A stretch of 45,828 nt of DNA from Plakobranchus ocellatus. Lineage: Eukaryota; Mollusca; Gastropoda; Plakobranchidae. Location of the stretch: NCBI GenBank assembly GCA_019648995.1, contig BLXT01001780.1, positions 706,972 to 752,799 of the forward strand, read 5' to 3'. This document shows, in pieces, positions 12,420 to 23,700 of the stretch; positions within the stretch are counted from its first letter, which is position 1; each line of letters starts with the position of its first letter. A model generated the notes under the pieces. That model saw only the letters and a list, made by a program, of their open reading frames with translations, had not been told where the DNA came from and did not search any database. The translations under genes were made by a program, and so were the position numbers.

Positions 12420-15400
12420 GCAAGTGGTTTACATGAATTGGATAAAATTGAATAAAAGTAATCCTCTGCAACAGATAAGCTTGCCTTACAGAATTTTGCC
12501 ATTCAAAATACCAGAGGTTGCCATAAATTTTGCCAAATGTTGCCACATAAAAATTTTTAAAATTGCACACATTTTGAGTGAATTAGTGAGAACTGAAATA
12601 AAAAAGTTGAGAAAAAACAGGCATTGGTTAAAAAGATTCCAAAGCAAAATTTTTTACTGATCAAATTATTTCAATAAAAAAAAAATTGTAATTTGAAAAA
12701 ACAAAATGCGTATAAATAAAAGTACTTAAAAATAAAGGTATAAACAACCAGAAAGACAAAACAAAATAGAGAATTTATTTCCAAGATTTTTAAGGATGTG
12801 AAAAAAACATAAAGGCAAGGCTTTCAATTGCACACACAAAATGCATTATTTTTGGAATATCACTATTTGTGCATAGGTGGAAGTCTTTCCAGTATAAAAC
12901 TGAATCAAAAAGTTTCCAGGCATTATTTTTATCTTTCTTGTGGTGTAAATTCACAGAATGCTCAGAACCAGTACACATCAAGCATTTTTTTTTATAAAGA
13001 AATTAGAAAAGGTTCCATTTGATATTCTGCAGGTTGCTTCAAATTCAAATTTGTGTTATGACATTCAATAAAATAGTGAAGTGGAAACTGTTTTTCTTTT
13101 TCTTCATGAATATGTTTTTTTTTTTAATGTAAATTATTGATGCCATTTTACTGTAATAGATGGAAATATTTATGTAAAAGGCTTTATTTAGTCAGGAAAA
13201 GTTGGATTTCCACCAATTAGCGCCATCAGACATGCCTACCGTTCCGGAAATTCCAGATTCGTTCCGGAATTCTACCAGAAAATGACCTGCGTTCCGGAAA
13301 TCCGCATTTTTATCACAAAATCCGGAATTTCGCCGATTTGTGATCAGTCATACTCTCAGAAATAATCCTAGTCTAGATGTCTAGCGGCGCATCTCTGCAT
13401 AAATAACCGAGAACATTAAAGGACTTAGAGAAAAACAAATAAGGGCGTTAACACTGCAACAAACTTTTCAAACTTATTAAATGCATGGCGCTCTTTGCTA
13501 CACCTTTTTTCATAAGACCCGGCGTGCATCTTGCAGACTGAGGAGGGGTTGGGGTGGTTTGGGGCAAACCTATCGTTGCTGTACATCTATAGACGAACAT
13601 CATTGAAAGGCCTACCATGTTGCCGCGTTGACGGTCGGTCATTCACACTGTGACATCACTCACCTGGACTAGGGTTTTTTTTACAACAGACATTTCTTTG
13701 CGAGGAAAGCAAATACGAAAATTCTGACGGCAAATTTGAAATCAGCGACCTCGATTTAAGAAATTCATCGCAGCAGAATTTCAATTTTTATAGAAATAAA
13801 GATTTTTGGGATAATTTTTCCCGTTTTAAATTTGTCAACTGTACTATTGTAGGTCAATGGTGTGGTCGAACATGATTATCTAGACTTTGAGACTACTATA
13901 CGCGCATCTTATATATATATCTAGAGAAGTTATAAACCCATCATTGAACTTAGGCTCGGTGCGAACCTGTCTGATTGATGCCAGGCTCTTGCCATTGCCA
14001 GTCCTATGATAATACTATGAACTATCCATAGATTTAGATTTTAATATAATACAATCAGGCCTGCGTATCTTGGATAAGTCTAGATCTACGTCTCTTCAAA
14101 ATGACCAAAAAGAAATTGGTCTACATAGAAGCTCCAATCCGCAAAAGACAACAGCATTGTACTGTATTCGAAAAGAATGCACCAAGGCAATCCGCATCAT
14201 AGGGATGGAAAAGGGAAATGTTTCATGGAATTTTCTATTTGAGAAAAGTTAATAAATTTGAATTCCAATGGTAACATTGATATACGTTACCCAAAGTTAA
14301 ACAAGTCTTTGCAGTACGAGTAGAATGAAAATTTTAAGGGCAAATTTTCTTTTTATAATGTCGTAAGTCTAGGGCCGATTTACTCAACATTAATGTAAAC
14401 AGATTGGAATGTAAGCACGGAGGCTAAATGTTAAGCAGTTGGTTTAGTGTTTGTGCCGATTTAGACAGGAACCGATATTCTCTACACTCTCCCCCGTCCT
14501 AAAGGTACACCTCTGTGATAGTGTTTGTGCCGATTTAGACAGGAACCGATATCCTCTACACTCTCCCCCGTCCAAAAGGTACACATTTCTGTGATAGTGT
14601 TTGTGCCGATTTAGATAGGAACCAATATCCTCTACACTCTCCCCCGTCCTAAAGGTACACCTTTGTGATAAATTGGCACTTGGTTAAATTGAGTGGGTTT
14701 TTTAAAAAAAAATTTTTTTTATGTTGTTTAATCAGCGTCAGTTCCCGTCATATTCAGGTTTGTTCCGCATTTTTATATAATGTTCCGCATTTTTGCCCTT
14801 GATGTNNNNNNNNNNNNNNNNNNNNNNNNNNNNNNNNNNNNNNNNNNNNNNNNNNNNNNNNNNNNNNNNNNNNNNNNNNNNNNNNNNNNNNNNNNNNNNN
14901 NNNNNNNNNNNNNNNNNNNNNNNNNNNNNNNNNNNNNNNNNNNNNNNNNNNNNNNNNNNNNNNNNNNNNNNNNNNNNNNNNNNNNNNNNNNNNNNNNNNN
15001 NNNNNNNNNNNNNNNNNNNNNNNNNNNNNNNNNNNNNNNNNNNNNNNNNNNNNNNNNNNNNNNNNNNNNNNNNNNNNNNNNNNNNNNNNNNNNNNNNNNN
15101 NNNNNNNNNNNNNNNNNNNNNNNNNNNNNNNNNNNNNNNNNNNNNNNNNNNNNNNNNNNNNNNNNNNNNNNNNNNNNNNNNNNNNNNNNNNNNNNNNNNN
15201 NNNNNNNNNNNNNNNNNNNNNNGTTCTGCATTTTTGCACTTGATGTTCCTCAAAAAAGTTTTTAAGGGTAGGCATGTCTGCGCCATTGTTCCATTCACAA
15301 TATTTCATGAAAATACCCATATTGATAGAATAAATTAATTATAAAAGATGGATTTTAATTCAGTTATTTATTTCTGAAAATGTTGGCTGAAATTACTTAA

Positions 15401-17723
15401 TAACAAAAAACGAGGGAACGAAAAGAGAAAATAGATCCAAGGCCTATTTAGATTTGGTCAGAACTCTTCTTTGCAATCATGGCTGATTTGGGCAATCTCG
15501 CTTAAAATAGTGAAAAAGCAGCAAATTCATGTGGTTTTTTTCTATATAGGAATAGGGAAAAAATAATATTCCGAATTGGGTGATGTTTCATGGAGAGGGA
15601 CACATTTTTGGCCGCAACAGTGGAGAAAAACCTCGAGGCTAGGCTATGATAAGATAAGTGAATTTTTAAAAGAATTTAAAGTGTAGAAGCATGACCACGA
15701 TAATAAAAGGGTAGCAAGGATGCATTATTTGTCATGTTTTTTTTCCATCAAGGGACATCTGAACTCGGATGTAGATGAGGCTCTAGTCCAGGCAGAAGGT
15801 GTAGGGGAAGAGGATGATGGCGATGAAGATGATGACAGCCCTTTGAATAACATTGTAGTGCCAACCTCACTGGAAGCAGATGATGAAGATGACCCAATTG
15901 CTAGTCTCGCTGTTAGTGCATCCTCAGATCCATCTCAAGTACTCCATCATCATCATCAGGTGTCTGCCTTGGTTGTGGCAGGACCAGGAGAAGAAGAAGA
16001 CGAAGATGTTGGAGAACATCACCCAGCAGGGCTGGGACAGAGTAGAAATGTTGTGAGTTGGAAACCTGATTTTTTTGCCAATACTATCAAAATGTTTTAA
16101 CCAAATTATTGAATGTTTCTAAAACTGTTAAAGGTTTGCAAACTTCTACTCTTGTTTGAAATGTTGCATGTTTATGCCATAATTTGAAAAAATATGTGAC
16201 CATCAAGCAGTTTTATAGGCTTTTAATATCCTAGTTTTTCTGTCTTTTAGCTTGGCATTTGACAGTATGAATGAGATGATTCGCTTGTATATTTTGACTT
16301 GTCAAAGGATTGTAAGCTTTAATGATCATGCCTCTTTGGTCTTCAATAGCTGTTGGTGTCTGTGCAACTGATTTTTAATCACAATGTTTTATGACATTGC
16401 AAAATGGAATGTTTTGCAGAACAATTGGCCCACAAAAATTTTTTTTAGAGAGATCATCAAGCATGCCACTAAAAATAGGTCCAGGGTCCCCGCCGGGTCG
16501 GGAAATCGGGAAAAAGTCAAGAATTTTGTGATGGGTTGGGAACTCGGGAAAAAGTCGGGAAAAAACAAAATTAACCCCCCAAAATCAGATTTTCATTTGA
16601 ATTTTTTTTTATTTGTATGGTCGCGTGAGGTAGTTTTTTTCTCCCTTTGATAGGCCTTGGGCCTATTGACGAGATATCGGAGCTGATCCTACAATGCCTA
16701 TAACTTTCGACTCCTATGTAGCACTGCCATATCAATTTTATCATTCGCCTTGAGCAGTCCGTGCATACTGTTGGGCTAGCTTAGGAGACAATGCAGGCGT
16801 GCGTTTTGACGCGATTTGACTCTCCACTCTTCCTTTGTGTTGGCTGGCTGAAAGCTTTGCGTCAGTGCGTGAATGAAAACATTTTATTATTATATTATTA
16901 TTAGCATCAGAAGCAGACCTGCCAACTTTACGCTTTATTTTACCCAATAATCCTATATTCAGGCTAATTTGTTTGGTTTAGTCTGCTACCTTTCTTGCCA
17001 TACTTATTCACAGCCCCGGCAACTTGTAACTCTAATGCCCGATCCTAATCAAGGTTTAGAAGAAAAAAAAAACCCGCCTTTTATCCACCTCCTCCCTCCC
17101 CCCGTCCCTCCTCCCCTTGAACAGAGAGGTGTTTAAAAGAGACAATTTAAAAAAACTATAGTAGTATTTGCTCGATGCAGTACTAGGCCTAGTGTAAGAA
17201 GTCCACCACGTCGGCAAAAGATCAAAGAAATCAGAAGTTGTTCCCCAATCCTCCAGTCAGCCTTTGAACTATTATCAAAGAAACTTGAGGTGCCGACTGT
17301 ATGCTTTTAATACACTATAAGTAGGATGAAACAGTTAAACTGATGGTCTTTACAAACTGCCTAACATTTGAAAAAAAAAATTATACTTTTCATAATACCA
17401 GCCAAGTGCCTAGGTCTGCTTAGATCGTTTTTTTTTTGTTTTAAATAGCTCTACAATATTGTTATGTTGAGCCAGTGCATTAAAGTCAACCAAACTAAAT
17501 ATTCCCTCCTCTGTCTCTCTCTCGAGCGCACTTTTATCATCCTAATGAAATTTATCCTCATTATATTTATTTGTTATTAACATCGATATGAATGTCTCTT
17601 TTCATGAAATTCTTCCATGATATTCTCTTATTGCACCCAGTCTGTGTCTTTCTCTGCATCCCTCACTATGACTGACTTTCTGTCCCTCTTTCTCTCCCTC
17701 TATCTGTCATTAAGTCTTTCTGA

Positions 17724-17771
<48 letters not shown>

Positions 17772-20700
17772 CTATGTTGCTTCCTGCTTGAGTCTAGATC
17801 TACACACAAATTATTGTTAGGTCTGTCTATTAGATCTACACATTTATAAACAAGCCCGATTCGAGCTAGATCTGAAGTCTACATTGTCATCAGCAAGTGC
17901 CCTCAGAAAAGCAGCCAATGAGAAAGAGGAAGAGATTGCCTCGATTTCTAAGAAGATTGGGGAGAAGGAGGCTGCTTTAAAGTTACTGCAGGATTGAAAA
18001 GGGCCTCCTGTAAATAGTCATTTGTATAAAGTGTATAAAGTGCTTTAAATGTCGTGATTAGAAATACAATTATAGGGGATTGGAACATAAGAAAGGAGAA
18101 AAACAAATCCATCTAGTTCCCTGTAGCCCCACCCACATTCACACACTCTATTGGACATGAGGATTGTAAGGGGTGTAATCGGTATTGCATTTTTTACTAT
18201 TTTTGAAAAAGATACACATTATATACTTAACATCAATGCTATTGTTGTTGTTATTGTTCTGCTTCAGGTTACACTTGAAGATGGCCATGTCCTGAGCACA
18301 GACAACCAGTTGGTTCAAGCTGGGGATCAAGAGGGCATATTGCTAGCTACTGACGCAGACGGCAATTTGGCAGTTCCTGTGTCAGCTGAACATGTTATAA
18401 GATTCCTCATGCAAACTTCGGATGTAAGCCACAGCTGATAGCTTTAGATGGGGGGGGGGGGGGGGGGGGNNNAGGTAATTTCTTTAGCTTTAACCCTTTC
18501 CAACCTTATAGTGTGCCATAGGTACTAGTCTTAATGGCTAAGGAGCAACTCTGCCCTATGAAACTAGTGTCTAAACCAGGGGACTTAACTCTTACGAAAA
18601 ACATGATTTGTTTTTTTAATGGCTTGTTAAAGCTTGCAAACCTAATATTTTAATGGTGAAAAAATATCATAATTTAGAAAAATAAATGAACTTTCAGAAA
18701 ATGTATATATGTCTCGGAGAAAAATAAAACTTGTTGGGAGAAAAAACTCATAAACCAACTAAATTTTCTCTCTTCGTTTTTCCTTGCTGTAACACTAGTA
18801 ACAGCCGAGGTGCAAAATTTTGGTGTGTATTTCATTGAAATTAAACATTAGCAGGAAGCGAAATGAGGAGAAGAAACAAAACTGGGGGGAAAAAAAGAGT
18901 TAATGGTTATAATTGTCCGAAATTCCAGCTTTGGGACATTTACAAGCGGTCTTGAAAAGACCTGGATCAGACACTAGATCTGGATTAGATCTAGGCCTAG
19001 ATCTACTCGCTGCCGACGCAACCACAACTTTTTTCCAAGGTACTTGTTGGATATCCTCGTTCATGCTTTATTAGATTCAACATCTTAATCCAAATATCTT
19101 TAATAAAATGCACTTAAAAGAATTGAAAGGCCACTGAAGCTAGAAACGAATCGAAAAACAGCAGGAAAAGAGGTTCAAACTGTCAAGAATCGGACATCAG
19201 AACAGGCATTTTCACTTTCCCTTTTTTCATTAACGGAAAGAGCTAAAAATAGCGGTTTTCTTTACAAAAGAGCTCAGGTCTCGCGAAATTTGCATAATTA
19301 TATCCAAGTAACGTTGACCCCGAGACTTCGTTACTATCGGCGATAGTAAGCAATGAGGCAATGGAGGACACTTTAGGTCGCATTAGGTTGGAGGGGTGTA
19401 TGTCGCATTCGGTCACATTAGGCTGGACCAGGGGATGTCACATTAGGGCGCATTAGGTTGGAAAGGGTTAAAAAAAACAATAACATCAAAACTTTCCTTC
19501 ATCAAAATAAGACTGATGATATCAATGTTTGTGATAATCAGAGAGAAGTGGGTGAAGGGGGATGTTAACTGCAGTTTTAATATTTTCGTTTGAGTAAATC
19601 CCCTTGGGAATGAAACACAGCATGGTTAGACTCATCAGTATACATTATAATTTCAAAGAATCTGTTCTGTGCTATATATCAAACTTAAGGCGAGATTTGT
19701 CCTGAAGTCTCAATTTTTTTTAGAGTTACAGATACCCATGCAACCATTTCTGTAAACTTGCACTAAGAACACAACCTATTCTTTTTTTTTTTTGTTAATG
19801 TTGTGAATGTTAAATTTTGGCAAAGCTGAGAATTCCAGCCTTGTGCTCATTATGTAGAGAATACTTTATTTTACATTGTATAAATATCTGAGAATTCTTG
19901 TCTTTCAAATTTTTGTTCTTGTTGTTGTTTCAGGGCAATGTAGTGGCAGCAAATGCCCCTGTTGAGGCTATCAAGTTGTCTATGCCTGGTCTGGTGTCAG
20001 GAGAGGGAGGGGAGATAACCCAGACAGTCCAAGCCCTGACTTTACTTGATGGCACGACAACTCTGATCGGAGCTCCACAGAAAGAGGAGCCTGGTAATAA
20101 TTCTACTTTTAAATATCGTCAACAATTTGTTAATTCAGCTTGTCACTAAAAAAGCTTTGGGCTTCATTTGAACAACCCAAGGGTAACAAAATAAAACATT
20201 TCTGAAACCAATTGAAATAAATCAAGAGTTTCATCGTACAATATTGAATTAATGATCATTTCACGACCTTATCTAGAAAAAACGTTACAATTGACTACAG
20301 CAAGATAGAATTAAACATAAATTGCATGTCATGCAGTGAGCGTTTTTTTTTTTAATTACTTAATGAATTTTTATTTTTCTTACTTTGTTTTTCTAAAGAG
20401 CTTAACTATTCACTTTCATTTTACCTTGTTCAAAACTGTTATATCAAAGTTTGGATTCATAACCTGTGGCAAGTCTGATTTTTTCTTCTTTTTTTTTCTC
20501 TTAAAACCTCAGCATTGATATTTCTGAATGAAAACAAGATTTTCCATTGTCAGTAGTAACCATTCTGTAATATTATGCATGTGCTGTGAAAGTGATTTTT
20601 TTTTTTTTTCGCCCTTTATAAATCTCGGGGTGAGGTCGCTTTTTTTTGTTTTGACCTCATTCTCAATCTTGTTATTTTATAGGATCTGAGGAACAGCAGC

Positions 20701-23700
20701 CCATGCCCAAGTTTGTGGAAGGTCAAACAATAAAATTGGAAGACGGTACGACAGCTCTACTGCAAGCCTCTCATCCAGAGGCTGGTAAGTATAGGGCTAG
20801 TGTTACTGTAAGGGGAGGAAGAGGAAATGCACAGCTAAAGTCTTTGAAAAGGGAAAGGGAGGGTAAAGAGATAATGTTGCTGTAAGGGAGTTGACTCTTA
20901 GACAGTGATAAGCAGAATTAACTTATATTGACTTTTACATTTTGAGTTCAACTCGATGATGTAGGCATGCATCTCAAATCATTATTTGTGTGAGACTGCT
21001 ACACATATCACTGTTTGCGGCCCCATACAAATGTTAGAATTTATCTTTTCTGCTCAGAATTTAGATTAAGAAAGATTAGAGTTTACTTAACTTTTTTTTG
21101 TTTTTTTTGTTTTTACAGCAGCTGAAGGAATTCAAGCGATTCAGCTTGAAGATGGCTCGACTGCCTTCATATCGCATACTCACACAGACGGCCTGCTCTC
21201 TGGCACAGTAAATCAGCTGGACCCTTCTCTGCATTTAGATCATTTAGCCAATCAGGTAAGTAGTTCACCATCTGGATCCTTTCCTGCATATAGTAGACTC
21301 TAGGTCTGAAAGTAGTGACGACTTAATTTACAAACAAATATACAGTAGTTGGTGAAAAATCATTAAAAAAAAACAATTTCCATAGATTGCCACTTCAACC
21401 TCAGACTTGCATGACTAATACTGATCTACAAACACAATGACTTTCATAACGCTAGCTTTGATACCACCCAAAAATACCACCCCAAAAAAAGGCAAGGGAC
21501 CTGATATTAAAAGCAGAATATAGGCTAGAATTGAAACTGATAATTGCCTATGTACAGAAAGTCCATAGCAAGACTATAGAAAGTTCTTTTGTCTCCACTC
21601 CTGTGGCTGGTTTTTGTTGTTTTTCATATTGGTATTCTTATTCTTCCTGTTTTTCTTTTCACAGACCATGCTGGCTGCTGTGGATAGACAGAGCGAGAAA
21701 GCTTTAGTCATTGGGGATAAAGCCTACAAATGCATGTATGAGGATTGTGGAAGGCTCTACACTACATATCATCACCTCAAGGTATCAGTAGGATTAGTCT
21801 TTTGACCTTTTTGACAATGACTTATTTCCTGTAGGTTACACTTGCTTGATAGAAATTTATGATTTTGTTGTCATCGGGTTTTTTTTATATCTGCAAGAAT
21901 GATCCTAGGAAGTCTGATCTTCTGCTGGCCCTTGCCTATCACACATTAGTTATTTTGCAAAAGCCTCATCTCTCTTTTTTTTTTGTTTAAATTTTCTTTA
22001 TGTTAATGCGACGTTCATATCCTTTCAATAAAAATTTAGTGAACTGATCCCTTAAATATTATGGGCAACAAAAGTAACATACTTTTGTTTGATTTATTCT
22101 ATTGTTGCTGTTGATGATTATATTGAACTGATGGTCATGAATGTTCTCACCAAGGTCCATGAGAGATCCCATACAGGAGATCGTCCATTTCAGTGTGAGT
22201 TTCCAAACTGTGGAAAGAGTTTTGCCACAGGTTATGGCTTGAAGTCACACAAAAGAGTTCATACAGGAGAGAAGCCCTACCCGTGTCCACACACAGATAA
22301 AGGCTGTGAGAAGGCTTTCAAGACCTCGGGAGACTTGCAGAAACATGTGCGGACCCACACAGGTGTGTCTAGAACTCACAGCCTTTGTTCCCAATATAGT
22401 AACCCAGATCTTACTTTTCAGGCATATATTTCTGCATATCTTCCTAGCATTAAAAAAAATTCGTAATTATTACTAAAAATGCATCTGATTATGAAAATAC
22501 GAAAATGCTTGATTCGTTGCGAATTTTGGTGCCTCTAGCATAGCAATTCTGCTTTCTATTCAGTGAAGCTTGAAAGAGGGCTTGAATCCTGAGCATCACC
22601 TAGAGTAGTGATCATTCTACTAAATGTAAAGACTACAATGTGTATCATAGCTGTAAATTTTAATTTACTGATCACATATCCAGAAAGAAGCATTAGTGCT
22701 AACATGAGCTTCTCATGGGGATGAAAGAAAACAAGAAATTCAATAGTATCAGTTATGGTGCATTTTTGCTATTGCTAATTTTGGGTCTAAATTACGAATT
22801 TTTTCCTCATGGTTTACTAAATTGGATGATCCTAACTAGGCAGGTATGTTTCTGCATGCATATGCAGGAAAAAAAGAAGAGTAGGGAAAAAAACTTTTTT
22901 TTTAATGTCTTCAGTGAAGGAACCAATTGGAGTTTTACATTATTTCAGTTTTTTTGCCCGTTTTTTTTTTTTTTTTTGTCACTATAAAACCCAAAAATAT
23001 GAAATGGGAAAAGAAAAAAAAAAGGAAAAAAGTATGAAGCAAAAGTTGCTGTTCAAGAATATAAAAAATGTGGAACGGAATTTGAATTAAAGAAACCAAA
23101 AATAAACCTTGGAATATGACGATGGGTATCAGAAGCACAAAACAAATAAAAATACATATACTTTCAAGATAGATTCTTCCCACGAGTATATGTGTATTAT
23201 TTATAATAAATTGACTTTAAAAATACTGTCTCAGCAGTAATGGAACAACAATAAATAATAGACCTTGTGATTAAAAAAAAAGGCATATCTTGAACATTAT
23301 AAACCATGGAAACAGCCTGATACCTCTTTCTCTGAGTTTGCAATGGTAAGAACTAAGTAGAGCAATGCTTAGCTGTCATATGGGATTGTAATTTTTGGAG
23401 GAAAATAACATTTTGAAGAAAGAAAAAAAATTCATAATTTTTTTTTTCATTCATAAGTGCTATATGCCAAATTTTACTCATTAGAACTTATCCAAAGACA
23501 TGCTTATTCAAAAGAAAAAGGTATAGAACATTTTTTTAAAAATTGTTTTACATTATTGAAAGGCAAATTTTCATTTTTTTATTTTTATTCTGTCCATGGG
23601 AAAAAAAACATGTGAATATTTCTAGTTGGTTTTTTTTAAACACGGAGTATTGTGAAATATTATTGATTCTCATTTTTTTGTCTTGCAGGTGAGCGTCCGT

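Larger units (their letters stand above)
13227..15280. mobile_element. Non-autonomous DNA transposon with 14-bp TIR and 6-bp TSD
   Basis: The left end CAGACATGCCTACC (13227-13240) is the exact reverse complement of the right end GGTAGGCATGTCTG (15267-15280). CGCCAT flanks both ends directly (13221-13226 and 15281-15286), fitting a 6-bp target-site duplication. GTTCCGGAA and GTTCCGCATTTTT motifs recur just inside both ends. No transposase ORF is visible, though 417 bases are N. A 6-bp duplication is reported for IS3EU- and Dada-like elements, but I cannot assign a superfamily. Confidence 0.75.
12420..15752 (+). other. ZNF143-like intron 1 (GC-AG)
   Basis: Begins GCAAGT and ends TTTTTCCATCAAG. 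It hosts a TIR-flanked DNA element (13227-15280) that includes the 417-N gap. The remainder is AT-rich and shows no coding potential. Confidence 0.8.
16053..18267 (+). other. ZNF143-like intron 2
   Basis: Contains a locally repetitive CGGGAAAAAGTC-rich patch (16500-16565), a transposon-end-like CAGACCTGCCAACTTTACGC at 16914 with no partner found, a CT microsatellite (17727-17767) and a coding-like stretch at 17893-17997. The rest is AT-rich. Confidence 0.7.

Noticed and set aside
14738..15338. Long open frames across the N run on both strands
   Set aside because: They are open only because N codons are not stops; no real coding evidence.
16914..16945. CAGACCTGCCAACTTTACGC as a transposon end
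   Set aside because: It resembles common TIR ends, but no inverted partner or target duplication was found in the window.
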